Made by a program: the position numbers and the translations under genes | Part shown: piece by piece, positions 42,690-55,090 of the stretch | Numbering within the stretch: the stretch's first letter is position 1 | Layout of the letters: every line of letters begins with the position of its first letter | Assembly: GCA_948567375.1 (NCBI GenBank) | Contig: OX419760.1 | Location: 56,792,001 to 56,856,000 of the forward strand | Origin: Lunularia cruciata | Lineage: Eukaryota > Streptophyta > Marchantiopsida > Lunulariales > Lunulariaceae | Direction: 5' to 3' | Length of the DNA: 64,000 nt | The notes under the pieces: model-generated | What the model saw: only the letters and a program-made list of their open reading frames with translations | Told to the model about the DNA's origin: nothing | The model's database searches: none

Positions 42690-44463
42690 ACACCTTTACT
42701 TATAAAGACCTTTGGCATCAATAACTTTCAATAGGAAAATTGTGTAGGCTAAAGATCTTTGGCGTTGTAACTTCAAACCAAAAAGTGAGAAAAAGCCATT
42801 CCGAGTTGGCCATGGATGCATAGTAAATTCTTAATTTAGTATATAAAGATAAGATAGAATTAGTGATTAATGATGTAGGTCTAATTAGAAGATTTCCACC
42901 ATCTCTTAGCTGTCAAATAATTTTTCACAAAGTAGGAAATTGTATATATGGGTTGCAACCAATTGTAAATTTTTTCACTCTTTCATACACAAAGTATTAG
43001 CCCAAGAACCTCCACAATCCTTGGTGCTTATTTTCCAAACATTGTGTCTTTGATTTTTTGATTGGTTGAGTAGAGCTAGGAAACTCATAGTAGGAATGTG
43101 TGCTTGAATACTTGTTAGAAAATTTGCACCATTTTGGTGTGTGTGATCTCTAGAGTATTGAAAGGAGCAAGACAATGCAAAGAAGTATTATGGGAACATT
43201 GGAGCATTGAAAGTACCTTGGAATAGAAAAGCTAATTCAATAATCAGTTTCACAATTTTGTTGAGATTGCACCCTTTGGAAAAGAGTATGCAAATTCATT
43301 AGAGAGATAGGACCTTTGGGTCAAACTGACCTTTGAGGTGAAATGACCTTTGGGGTAAAAAGAGAGGGGAGAAGAGGCCTTTCGCATGAAATGAACCATC
43401 AACTTCAAGAGCACATTTGAATTAAAACCTTCATGTATGTGATTTCAATTTCTCTTTTTTTAAAGTGTAGTTGATGATGACTCTACACTCTTCTAGGAGT
43501 GGTTCTTGCCCAAGACGTTAAATAGGTAAAAATAAATGAACTATGATATTCTGACACTTCTTTTAAATCTAGTCATTTCCAACATGCATCCTTGTGTGAA
43601 CAAGCTTTTCTTATCATTTTACTATTATTATGTTGACATTGGGTTGTCATATGTATTTGCACTTGATCAAAATGTGTTATTTGAAGAGGGATTTGAAGAG
43701 GTAGCCTAATGTATGGAGCACTCAATTTTGATTTGGATCATTTGAAAATACCACAATAACAAAAACAACATCATGATTGATCCACAACTTTTGTAGGACT
43801 ACTCCTTTTGGGAAGTGCAATATGTAGTTGTTGTGGTTGTAGTCATTAGAACAATAGGACCTTCATGGTGAAACTACCCAAGAAGTAGACACAACTGTTG
43901 GTGGAGGCTCAATGCTCATGATGCTAGCAACCTTCAATGCTTGTAATAAGTCACAAAATTTATGAGGTTTAAATCATTAATGAAGAGTAGGTGCTAACAA
44001 CCATTGGCCAAATTATGCCATCAATGGGAAGAGATCATGAAACAAATTGACCTTTGTGACAAATAAGCCATTGCTTTCAAGAATAATTTAGAAAGGATCT
44101 TAAGTGAAATTGATTTCATTTTCCCTTTTCTGTAGTGCATCATAAGGAGTGATACTACACTCTTCTTGGAATAATTTCACCCAAGAGTTAAAATAGGAAA
44201 TAATAAATAATGAACCATTTTTGTATATTTCCTTCATCTTCTAGTAATTTCCAATTTGTATCTCCATGAGAACAACCAATTCTTACCATTTTATCCATTT
44301 TGGTCCCCATTGAATCACTATAGTATCTCATCCTTTTTGTGATTCACTTTTATGCAAGGATGAATTTATTTTGTGAGGAAGAGAAGGTGTTCTTTGCTTA
44401 TCACTTTCCACCACTAGACAACTATGGAAGTTCTCCAATGGGACATGAAAGATTGAATGCCAT
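42690..44463. repeat. LTR-like repeat modules, copies 1 and 2
   Basis: Two related blocks (about 43310-43620 and 44030-44290) share 'gacctttg', then 'actctacactcttct(a/t)gga', then 'gcccaaga(c)gttaaa(a)tagg'. A third is at 46010-46290. A TATA-like 'gtatataaagata' lies at 42840-42852. They look like the ends of LTRs of a non-autonomous element associated with the coiled-coil ORFs on either side. No terminal repeat can be fixed. Confidence 0.45.
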
Positions 44464-45500
44464 ATGGGACAAAACAAGCACTTTGTAAGAATGGGTGAGT
44501 CAATTGAACCAAATGAGTTGGAACCACAACACACTCCCATTGCAAAGAGGGCTAGCAAACATAGACCTATCACTAAACCCACAAGTGGAAAGAAGGCAAA
44601 GCCAAAGAAGAAGAAGAGAATTGCAGTTCAAGTTGTTTCATCTTTGAAGTCAACAGAAATCCACAAAGAAACAATAAAAGAAGTAAACCCAACTAAAAAC
44701 CCCAAGGTCTCCACATGAGATGTCTTTAGAGAAATCAACATCATAGAACCATAAGGAGCAAAAGTGGTACTCTCCACTGATGAAAAACCAAACCATCCTC
44801 ATGATATGCCTACTATAGGAAAGGAAGAAGCTAATTTGAGGGACACCAATTTAGGACTATCATCCACAAAGAATGTTATTACAAAGATAGTATTACCAAT
44901 TTTATTGGCTCAATTGTCCCATAATATGCAATGCAATGGTGAGATGCCCATGACACCATCATCTTGTTAGAAAGATATATTCTATTTTGTATAATTATGG
45001 AGCTAACATTGACTTGATGTAGAAGAACTTAGACCAAGCCGAGTTGGAGTTAGAAAAGTGTCCAAAGAAGAATAAAGAGAAGGCACAAAGTTGCAAAGTA
45101 ACAAGTATCTAGATGCAAAGTCAAATCAAGACTTACTCAAAATGAACTGTAATATAGATGCAATTATGAACGACAACCAAACAAAAAATAACAAGAATTT
45201 GTGCATAATCTTGACTCTTGACAATAAATTGGATGTAGCCAAGGATCAACAAAAGGATTTACAACACAAGCTGGTTGAAAATGAAGAGGTCTAGGAGATT
45301 TACAAGGAAAATGTATAAGAATTAATGATTTTGAAAAACAAGTTGGGACTATTTAAGATCTGGCTATGGGATTTGGAGAAGGTGAAGAGAATGAATGTTA
45401 CCAAAAAACCATACAAATCAAGGAACTGAAATGCAAGTTGAGTCCTTAGCAATTGTTGTACAAAGAGAGCAACAAGAATCAATACTATGAGTTATCAAAG
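44464..45500 (+). pseudogene. Second basic/coiled-coil ORF relic
   Basis: A plus-strand frame from ATG 44464 (84 codons) is rich in Lys/Pro (K-K-A-K-P-K-K-K-K-R-I-A-V-Q-V), like a nuclear-localisation segment. After a stop it continues in frame at 44764-44970, then as a coiled-coil-like frame at 45091-45294 (K-L-D-V-A-K-D-Q-Q-K-D-L-Q-H-K-L) and a decayed helical tail. It is flanked by LTR-like modules at 44030-44290 and 46010-46290, like a small element. Product unknown. Confidence 0.4.
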
Positions 45501-46300
45501 ATGACAATGCATAAAATTAGGGAAATCAATTGTAAAGACACAAGGTTGCATTACTAGATTGGGATACCTTGTAATTAACCAAGACCTTACAATAATTAAT
45601 GGTCAAGAAGCCAAAAAAACCTTTGGCAAAAGGTCACAATAAAAATTGTAGAAGATCAATAACAAACCACACTAGAACTTAGGAAAAGCCTTAATTATAA
45701 TTATGAAATTTAGGTGTGTGTTAGGCTGCTAACTACAAAGTGTCACTAGCTATTAAGTAGTGCATCTGAAATGCTTTGTATTCATTTCACATTCAAAGTG
45801 AATAAATGAAAGAGTGCAAGCTCCTTGCTGCTTTCTCAACCATTTATGTAGAGTTTCACTGTTCATTGTGATTGGAGTTATAAACCCTTCATGTGTTATG
45901 ATCCTTGGTTTTTGCAAGAGACTCCTAGAAATAATGTTGTGATAGAACTCTTGAGTCCAATAGTATTATCAATAGCAAAAGATAGTGCATAAAAGTATAA
46001 AATCTTTGAGCAAAGTCTCTTTGGATGAAATATGCCTTTGGGGAAGAGTAGAACATGTGGTTGATGCCAAAGATTATGACTTAGCTGTTCAAAATTTGTT
46101 TATACCTTTGGGATGAATTATCATTGTTAATATTTAAATTTTTATTTTGTGTGATTGTTAAAATTTTAGTTTCTATTTCTTTTAATTCACCTTTATGGTG
46201 ATATTATACTCTTTTTGGACGAGTCTTTGCCAAGGAAGTTAAACACATAATACTAAAGGATCATTCAAATCTCCAAATCTCCTCATATCGAACCATTGGG
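45501..46300. repeat. LTR-like repeat module, copy 3, with flanks
   Basis: At 46010-46290 the block described for 43310 recurs ('atgcctttggggaagag', then 'gtgatattatactctttttggacgag', then 'gccaaggaagttaaac'). No coding frame is seen. It lies downstream of the coiled-coil relic and so could be its 3' LTR. Confidence 0.4.
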
Positions 46301-49300
46301 GATCTATTTCTTCATAGGAATAACTTTTTTCTTATCAAATTGCTACAATTTGGTTGTTACTAAGTTGTCACACTACTTGTACTCAAGACAAAAATTGAAG
46401 GTATTGTAGAGTGGTCTAATGAGGAAACATCCAAAACCAAGGAGATAAGAAAAAACACATAAAAAAGCATGGTATATGCAAAACAACTAGTAGAGAGCAT
46501 GATCTACAAACACCAAAGAAATAGATAAGAATCAACAAAAAAAATCCCAAGTAAGGAGTAAGTACAATAGACAAGACATTTAGGAAATTCTAGAAGGGTG
46601 TATCTACAATCCAAAGAGGCCCCCTTCCACCTCTAAGTGCACCTCTATTGTCAAGTCATCCAACTTATATGAATAGAGCATGGCTCTTAACCCCAATTGC
46701 CTCATCATTAATATGTACAAATGTGGATCCTATAGTAAGTCCTAGAGTTAGCTCCTAGAAAAACCTCACTTCATGATTAATCTGCAGTGTCATTTTTGAA
46801 TCACCAAAGTTGCCAAGTAGATCGAATGTATGAAGAATGGAGAGTGTGCTCTTGAAAGTGGAAAATGGAGAACCTCGCAAGAACTAAACAATTTGTTTTG
46901 CACAAAGAGAAGGAGAGGAGCTCAAAGAGGACAAGGAAAGAATGTCCACAAAATGGATTGTTTCAATATAGAGGGCCGAGGCAAAGGAGTTAGGAGAGAT
47001 AGGTTGTGGAGACTTAAGAGCTTTAGAAGTAAGCAAAGATATAGCTAAGAACCTTTTCTATAGTTGTAGATGTAGTTTATGTTTAAAATTGCATTACTTG
47101 ATAGTTGTATGGACCTTGAGCTTGTTTGAATCTCACATACCCTCCTATAATTCAACCATTTGATTCCTCACTTCTTGAATCTTGCATTCAAACTAATAAT
47201 AGAACAACACCAACATAGGCTTCTACATCTCCAACTTCCAATTCATGCATCACCAATAATAGGTTTAAACCCCTCTTGCCTATCTTTGCCCTTGACCAAC
47301 TCTCATAAAGACTCAATGTCAACAAACTCAACTCTCATTGAGTTAAATCAACACAAAAGTTCCTTACTTTCTTCTTTTGGGAATATTGGTCAAAATCACC
47401 AAGCAATACTAGGTGTTACAATTGGATTGAAAGAGAAAAACCAACTCTAGAGGAACTTTACTACTAGCACTACTATAGAAAGCTACTTTACTAATTAGAA
47501 TTCTTTTGCAGTCAAGGATGTAGTACCAAATTGTTGCTACAATGTTACCACTCAAGAAGAGAATTACAATCCCTCGGGCTAAGGGCTAATTGGGCTACTC
47601 TGTGCATCCATAAAAAGCACTAAATTTGCAAAAAACCAAATGGTCACACATATAAGCTCCAATGGCTTGTTACTATCAAGTGGTGAAAGAATCAAAGATC
47701 CAAAACTCAAAGTTACAATAGTACAATCACTTGATGATTCATCTACACTTGCTTCATCACCATTTGCGTTGTATTCTAATCAAGTGAAACTCAACCAAGG
47801 AGAGAGTGATGAATTACCACCTTCTTATAGTACACCAAGTCTTGTTGGTATTTTTTCCTCTCCCTAACAATCACTTCTTGTGGCTCAAGGCCATCCCACA
47901 TATCACTAGTTCCAAAAGCACATTATTGCATGATAAACATATTCAACATGCTAAGAAGCAAGCTTAGAATGTGTGATTACTTCCAATTAAAATTTTCTAA
48001 ATCTTGAGATGTAGGAGTTATAGTCTCTTCCTTTTTGTTCTGATTCTAATTAGCCTACTTCTTTCCTTACCTTTTACCACACAACCTAACTTTCTTCTCA
48101 CTCTCATTTGTAATTGTAGCTACAATTTTTCAATAATAGTTTTATTGTTTTTTACAAATCTTGCTTACATCTCTAAAAATAGATGTGAATACATTCCAAA
48201 TTGATCACCTAACTAGAAGATGTCACAACCATCTCCAAGCTCATGTTCAACCTTTAGACTCCTCACTACATGGACATCAATCCTAGCATGTCATTGATGG
48301 AAATGATGGCTTGGTGCTTGTTCAGGAGAAAATGCATATTAGGGGTTGCAATTAATATTTTATTGGTACACATAGAGATTCCAAATTTTTTTCAAGGAAA
48401 TTGCAGAAATCTATAGGTAGTACTCAAGGAGGTAAAAATCTTTCTATGAGTGAAGACCCCATAGCTGTAGCCATAATAAATTACAAGTTATCTCCTAAGG
48501 TGACTTGCAATTAAAGTTAATGGATTGCTCATAACCATAAAAACTATTGTAGAAACTACCAATGTGCAACACATAACCTTTAATTAGAAATATCAATGAA
48601 GAGGTGAATCTGAATTTTAAACATAGATACATATCATTTACTTAATTTTGTCACTCCTGGCCTATCCTTGATACTTGAGACTCTAGGTGCATGAGAAAAT
48701 GAAAGTTTTTACTCCCTTGCCTTCCCATCTAATCATTATACACACTTTTTTCAATCACTACATTCTTTGTGAAAATTAGCATATCTTTTATTCTCCTATC
48801 AATTTGAGAAATGTTGTATATTGGTACTTGGTACCAACTTATAAATGAGATTGTAAGGGGCATATGGAGCAGCATAAGAATTTCAATAAAGGAAGCAATT
48901 GAGCAATTGAGTACAAAGTGTGATTGATGAGTGGAGCAAACACAAAAATAATGATAATAAGTTTCAATTTTTATGATGATGGGACTTTATTAACCATGAT
49001 AGATTAAAATTATTAAGGTAGATCATGGTAGCTAGAGTCCAATTGGATGTATTGAGTATTCTCCAAGGTTGTATAAGATGTGACTAGGTGAACAAGAAAG
49101 ACTCATATCATCACATTGAATATTCATACAACAAGTTCCATGGGCAGTTCAAGCTCCAAAATGCTAAGGCATTGGAGACATTGGAGCAATAGGGTTTTCA
49201 CAATCACCATTCCAAAAGCTAAAGTAACAAAGGATATACCATAAGTATGGAATGTTGATATTAGCAACTAGGATTTTAGGTGTGGTAGCTATCTTGCCTT

Positions 49301-50196
49301 GAAGCATACAAAAATAAAGCTCTAAATATGGTATCTCTTAATCAAAGGAGATAAACTCTCTTAAGAAGGGTATTACATGGTAAAAAATCCACTAAAAGAT
49401 GATAAATTTCTTGAACAAGTAGCAATTCAAACAAAGAGTGATAAATAAAATTGATTTTGATAACCATCACCATTTACTTCACATATATATATATGAAATA
49501 AGATTAATATTATTTATGATAGAAAGATTGATTTGACCATTAAATCCCTCTTTTTAGTTGTTCAAATATAGCTTAGTATACAAAATATCACTTAAATGAG
49601 ATTGATATTGTGATAATAAAAGGATTGACCTGATCATTAAATCACTCCTAGGTCTTTCAAACATGCCTTGGCATATAAGGTGCTACTTTGTTATGAGGAG
49701 TTTGTCCACTGAATTGCCTCTTTATATTGGAATGCAATAAATGGTCTATCAAAGCCAAATCCAGTATCAATTCTTGCAAATTTATCTCCCTTGATACCCT
49801 CTTTATATTGAAATGTGGTAGACATGTCAAGGATGTCTAATTTAAACCAAAATTTAGCAATTTTACCAAACTTATTGTTATAGGTATATTATGGTAATAT
49901 TTGTGGTTATCAAGGATGCTCTAGGATCTTGCGAGGTGTGTTTGGATATCTCTTGAGATCTTCTTATTAGATTTTAGAAGAGTGCAATTTATGCAAATAT
50001 AAAATAATAATTTATATACATTGCATTGTTGGAAAGTATGGTCCTAGAACCTCTTGCAATAGCACATCATAAACCCCATTACATAGATAATCAAAGGACA
50101 ATAGTAAATAAGGTGGTTCATTTCTTGTCTTGGAAGCTACCTCCATGGCTAGCTCACACCAAACACTTTCTTACATTGCACACACATGCACATACA
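46301..50196. other. AT-rich region with unrecognised short frames
   Basis: Frames at 46830-47048 (basic, R-G-A-Q-R-G-Q-G-K), 47160-47450 and 47640-47867 show no recognisable domain. Serine-rich composition in the last two would fit a decayed gag or linker. The rest (48000-50190) is AT-rich with no visible structure. Confidence 0.5.
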
Positions 50197-50237
50197 CAGA
50201 GAAATAAAATAAAATAAAAAAATAAAAAAATAAAGGA
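50197..50237. repeat. A-rich microsatellite (AAAAT-type)
   Basis: A short array of 'aataa' and 'aaaat' units directly downstream (in copia orientation) of the copia 3' region. It could be a decayed poly-A or a simple repeat. Confidence 0.8.
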
Positions 50238-50439
50238 ATAGTTCCTCATCATAATGACTAATCACTTTAATACTTTGCCATTGTTGTGACTGAGTATTTC
50301 TAGATAAGGCCTGTTCCCCACCTTGATGTTTCATCAGTCATATTTTCTCTTGACTGTCATAGTTTTAAATCAGTCACGTCACTAATAACAAGCAAACATA
50401 ACAATCTTCACCTTTTTGCTTGTATCAACCATATCATCC

Positions 50440-52200
50440 TAAAGAGCAATATTGATAGTTGAGCAAGTTCATGCATGACTTGAACTTCTCAACAAGAACA
50501 AGTTTAGTCAATATATTGGTTGCATTTACCTGTATGCCAATCTTTTGCAAATTGATCTTACCATTTGTCATAGCTTCCTTGATAAATTGATGTCTCACAT
50601 CAATATTGCCCTTGAATGATATACTTGATTCTTACCCAAGTGAATGGCGCTCTAGCTATCACCAAAAGTCTGGACTTCATGTTAGAGAGTCCAACATCCT
50701 TGACTAATCTTTGTAGCCAATTGTTGCCATATATTCTACCTCTATAGTAGAAAGAGCAATAGTAGATTGGAGAGTAGACTTCCAACTTACCAGACCACCA
50801 ACAAGTGTAAAAATAAATCTTGTTGTAGATCTTCTCTTATCCAAGTCTTGTGCAAAATCAGAATCTGCATATCTTTGTTATTCCTTCTTCTTGGTTCTTC
50901 TCCACATCAAAGATAATGCCAATATTTCTAGTCCCTTTCAAGTAACAAAGTATCCACTTCACAACTTCCTAATGTTTTTTTCCCTAGATTTGCCATATAT
51001 CTACTTACCATACTCACAACGTATGAGATGTCTGGTCTAGTGCAGACCATAACATACATTAAATTCCCAACAGCACTAGCATAAGGAATATTTGACATAA
51101 TTTTTCTCTCCTCCTTATTTGATGGTCATTGCTCCAATGATATCTTGAAATGACTTGCCATTAGAGTGCTCATTGGTTTGGCACTCTTCATGCCAAAACA
51201 AGCAAGTAATTTTTCCAAATATCTCCTTTGAGATTTCCATAACTTTCTCTTGCTCCTGTCCCGGTAGATTTCAATCCTAAGCACCTTCTTTGAAGAACCC
51301 AAGTCCTTCATATCAAACTCCTTACCAAGTTTTGTTTTCAATTTCTCCTCCTCAACCATATCCTCCATGGCAATCAACATATCATCCATATATAGTACCA
51401 AGATGATCTAATCATATACTCTAGGTCTATGTAGCTTCTTGAGGTACACACAAAAATCTGATGCACTTATACTAGATCCATAATTCAACATGAAAGCATC
51501 AAAATTCATGTACTGAAGTCTTGGACTTTGCTTTAGTCTATATAAAGACTTCTATAACTTGCAAACTAGGTTTTCATTCCTTGATACCACAAAACCTTCA
51601 GGTTGATGCATGTAAATCTCTTGCTACAATTATCCATGTAAATGCAGTTGTAACATCTAGTTGCTCCAACTCCAAGTTATGGAACACAACTATTGCCAAT
51701 AGAGCAAAAATTGAAGAGATTTTTACCACTAGCAAAAAAATCTCATTAAGATCAATACCTTCTTTTTGGCTATAACTCTTTGCTACAAGCCTTGCTTTGT
51801 ATTGATCTCCACCTTATTTTGGAAGTCCTTCCTTCCTCCAAAGTATCCATATGCAAACAATTGCCTTCTTTCCCATAGGCAAATTTTCAAGTCTCCAAGT
51901 TTGATTTTTGGCCAAAGGCTCCATCTCCTCTTCCATTACACAGTGCCATTTTTGACACTCTTGATCTTGCATTACCTCTTCATATGAAGAAGGCTCACCA
52001 ATCTCTATAAGAAGCATATAAAATACAAATGAATCATCAAATCTCTTTGGATGCCTTTTATCCTTATTTGGAAACCTATGTTCATGAATCACTTTTGGAC
52101 TTTTCTCTTCTAATGGTTGACTTGGTAGACCTACAAGAGGTGAGATGTCTTCACTTCTAAGATCAATATTTATCTTAAAAAAATCTGACTGAATTTATTT
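50440..52200 (-). pseudogene. Reverse transcriptase and RNase H of the copia element
   Basis: The frame 52092-51814 holds the N-terminal region (P-S-S-Y-E-E-V-M-Q-D, then W-H-C-V-M-E-E-E-M). The frame 51401-51126 contains V-L-Y-M-D-D-M-L-I and D-L-G-S-S-K-K-V-L, the copia palm. Near 51000 the sequence resembles V-G-N-L-M-Y-V-M-V-C-T-R-P-D-I, and RNase H has A-L-S-T-I-E-V-E-Y-M-A near 50740. These steps make and process the element's cDNA. Stops divide it into at least five pieces. Confidence 0.85.
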
Positions 52201-52299
52201 TATTTTCTTCCACTATAGTAATTGTCTCAATCATACTAGTCTCATCAAAAACTACATTCCTACTCATAACAAGAAAACACCTTTTTGGATCCCATAATC

Positions 52300-53541
52300 T
52301 ATATCATTTTGTATCCTTCTCATATCCTAAGATTATACATTTTAATACATTTGGATCCAACTTTATCCTTTGCTCTTGTTGAATATGAATATAAGTTATG
52401 CATCCTAACACTCTAACGGAAGAGTAATCAACATGCTGACCTGTCCATATTTCCAAAGGTGTCTTACAATCAATAGCAGTAGGAGAAGAAATGTTTACCA
52501 AATGACAAGCCATCTTTACAACAATTGCCCAAAAGCTCCTTTCCAATCTGGTGTTGCTTAACATACTTCTTACTTTCTCCAAGGATGTATAATTTATCTG
52601 CTCTGCGACACCATTTTGTTGAGGTGTGCCTGGTATGGTAAAGTGATGAATTATCCCTTCACTCTTACAATATCTATCAAACTTTCCAAATTCATCTTCT
52701 CCACAATTATCAGATCTCAAACACTTTCCTTCTAATTTGTTTCTCCATCATCACCTTCCATTGTTTAAAGATAGAGAAGACCTCTGATTTTTGCTTCATG
52801 GTGTAGACACATACTCTCCTAATCATTGACCAAAGATAAAAAATATAATGCTCCAGATTTTGCAGCTATATGTGCAAGGCCCCAAACATAAGAATGCAAA
52901 TAGACTAAAATTCCCTTTGTGCAATGAACTATTATGTAAAATATTACCCTCCATTGCTTTCCTATTACACAATGCTCACAAAATTTAAACTTACAACTTT
53001 CAAGGCCTTTAGAAGTTGTCGCTTGGATAATTCACTTAGATGTCTTTCACTCATATGACCCAAATGTATGTGCCATAAGTGAGTGAGATCTTTGGGATCT
53101 TATTTTTCAGGAATAGTTCTTGCCACTCCCTTGGTGATTGTATCTCCAACAAGCTCATAAAGATTTCCTATCTGTTTGCTCTTCATTACAACCAATGCTC
53201 CTTATGATACCTTGATTGTTCCATTTTCTGCTCCCCACCTCCAACCATTTGAGTCCAAAGTACCAAGTGATATCAAGTGACATCTTCCTTAAATCAAGAA
53301 CATGCTTCACATCAGCAAGTGTCCTCACAACACCATCAAACATCGTAATGCATATTGTACCAATGCCAATAGCTTTACAAGCCATGTTGTTCCCCATTAA
53401 TACAAATCCTCCATCATTGAATGGTTTGTCTTCATGAAACCACTCCTTATTTGGACACACAAGGTAAAAGCAACATGAGTCCGATATCCATGACTCCTCA
53501 AATTGATCTTTGTCTTGGGTAACACATAGAACATCATCCAC
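52300..53541 (-). pseudogene. Protease, pre-integrase and integrase of the copia element
   Basis: The frame 53541-53155 carries a copia protease segment (E-S-W-I-S-D-S-C-C-F-Y-L-V-C-P, where families usually have D-S-G/A) and the following pre-integrase part. The integrase frame 52720-52304 shows R-S-D-N-C-G-E-D-E-F, F-T-I-P-G-T-P-Q-Q-N-G-V-A-E-Q and the copia-typical T-P-L-E-I-W-T-G. Two of the three acidic core residues can be seen here. Frames between 53155 and 52720 are broken. Confidence 0.85.
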
Positions 53542-53599
53542 AAAACCAGATGACTCAACAATACTTGCTTGATCTGAAAGTTGACCTTTATTCTTGTTG

Positions 53600-53687
53600 G
53601 ACTCAAGCCTCTTATTGTTTTAGTCCTTTAAATGTCCAACCTTCCCACAAATCCAACACTTGCCTTTGAAACCTCTAGTTCTTGACT

Positions 53688-53731
<44 letters not shown>

Positions 53732-54277
53732 CCTTCCTCTAAAAAATAGAGCCTCTGGATTTTTCTTTTGGTTGGGTCTTTTTTGCATCTCATTGGACAA
53801 TAATGTTAAAGTGACCTCCTCAAAGTTTATATCATCCTTCCCATATAGAAGAGTTGTGACCATATGCTTATATGATGGAGAACGTGAAGTTAGTAACAAC
53901 AATGCCTTATCCTCCCCTTTCAATTTGACCTTTATGCTCATCAACTCACTCATAATTCTGTTGGAAGCATCAAGGTGCTCCATAATACTTTGGCCTTCCT
54001 TCATCTGCAATATATACAACTTATATTTAAGATACATTATATTTGTCAATGACTTGGTCATATAAAGATTCTTTAGTTTGGCCTATAGTTTTGGTACATA
54101 TTCCTCATTCATAACATTTTATAGCACTATCAGCAAGGTTCAACCAAATAATGCTAATAGCTCTGAGATCTTCATCTTCATCTTCCCCCTCCTGATCACT
54201 TTTGTCCTTATGTCATTTTTTTGGTGCTTTATGCAGCCCTTGTTGGACAAGAAGGTCCTTCACCTTTAGTTGCCAAT
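53600..54277 (-). pseudogene. gag of the copia element (N-terminus cut)
   Basis: The frame 54061-53687 is typical copia capsid (S-L-T-N-I-M-Y-L-K-Y-K-L-Y-I-L-Q-M-K, then L-L-Y-G-K-D-D-I-N-F-E-E-V). It ends in a CT microsatellite that reads as Arg-Glu repeats. An upstream frame near 54270-54210 reads K-D-L-L-V-Q-Q-G-L-H and stops at the element B LTR. Upstream sequence is absent, so the start is lost. Confidence 0.82.
53692..53728. repeat. CT/GA microsatellite inside copia gag
   Basis: A pure (CT)n run of about 37 bases. On the minus strand it lies in the gag frame and encodes alternating Arg-Glu before the frame ends, just ahead of where the zinc knuckle would be expected. Confidence 0.95.
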
Positions 54278-54833
54278 GTCATGCGTATATACATTGCTAC
54301 ACAATATACATCGTTGTCAACATCCTACACTATAGAAGCATAACTCACACATAAGTCATACATAGACTCTAAAGTGCCATAATAATCAGATTGTTTACAA
54401 CTCTCAAATACACTCAACTCAGATCAGTATTTGATATGTCACTCTATAAACTGCCAACAACTAGGCACTGATTATAGTCAAGCCACACCCACTCTAGCTA
54501 AGAGAATCCAGGTGATGCTCGCCGGCCTTTGTCCACCATAGCCAAGAACTTGAAAGCTCAACATCAATGAAGTGTGCTCTCTAGAGCTGCACTTCAAAAG
54601 TATACCTCCTAGACTTGAGCTAGGTCTAAAACCCTAATGGTTCCATTGACAGCACACTCGATGGTGCAAATGGTGCAAAGTGACGGTGGGGTCCACCATG
54701 AAGTCAATAATCCAAACACAAAATCTGGCCATCAAAAAGTAGTCTCTGATAAATTGCTAAAATAACTCTAACTACTATCACTGTAACTCCAGTGTCCAAG
54801 CAATCTAAATATGACACTACAAATAGCATGACA
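54278..54833 (-). repeat. 3' LTR of element B
   Basis: A 556-base LTR bounded by TGTCATGC on the minus strand (54833) and GCATGACA (54278), i.e. inverted 8-base ends. It matches the LTR sequences of copy A. The last ~103 bases are repeated immediately inside the element (54837-54945). Confidence 0.82.
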
Positions 54834-54836
54834 GCT

Positions 54837-54945
54837 TTTGTGCGTATATATATTGCTACACAACATTCATCACTGTCAACATCATACACTATAGAAGCAC
54901 AACTCACACATAAGTCATACATAGACTCTAAAGTGCCATAATTGC
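54837..54945 (-). repeat. Extra LTR-end copy next to the LTR of element B
   Basis: About 105 bases nearly the same as 54283-54385 (the LTR end with 'cacaactcacacataagtcatac'), separated from the full LTR by a few bases. It lies between a polypurine-like tract (near 54946-54955 on the minus strand) and the LTR, which a simple retroelement would not show. Confidence 0.8.
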
Positions 54946-55090
54946 CTCCCTAGTTGGCGGTTAGGTCTTTCTAACTCCAGATAGCCATCTACTCCAAGTA
55001 TATGGTATACCCTATGATGGGCAAAGATTAGAAGGCCAGGTGCTATGGAGCCCATTGTTAGTTGCATGTCTGCAATCTATAAAGAATAGG

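Larger units (their letters stand above)
50440..54277 (-). mobile_element. Ty1/copia element relic
   Basis: On the minus strand, in order: gag (54277-53600), protease and pre-integrase (53541-53155), integrase (about 53100-52300), reverse transcriptase (52092-50900) and RNase H (about 50785-50440). Integrase before reverse transcriptase is the copia order, the reverse of the gypsy elements here. The gag N-terminus is cut at 54277 by the LTR of element B. No LTR is recognised on the 3' side. Stops and frameshifts are scattered throughout. Confidence 0.87.

Noticed and set aside
44328-44582. 84-codon minus-strand frame with a hydrophobic, cysteine-containing start
   Set aside because: Antisense shadow of the basic/coiled-coil ORF beginning at 44464.
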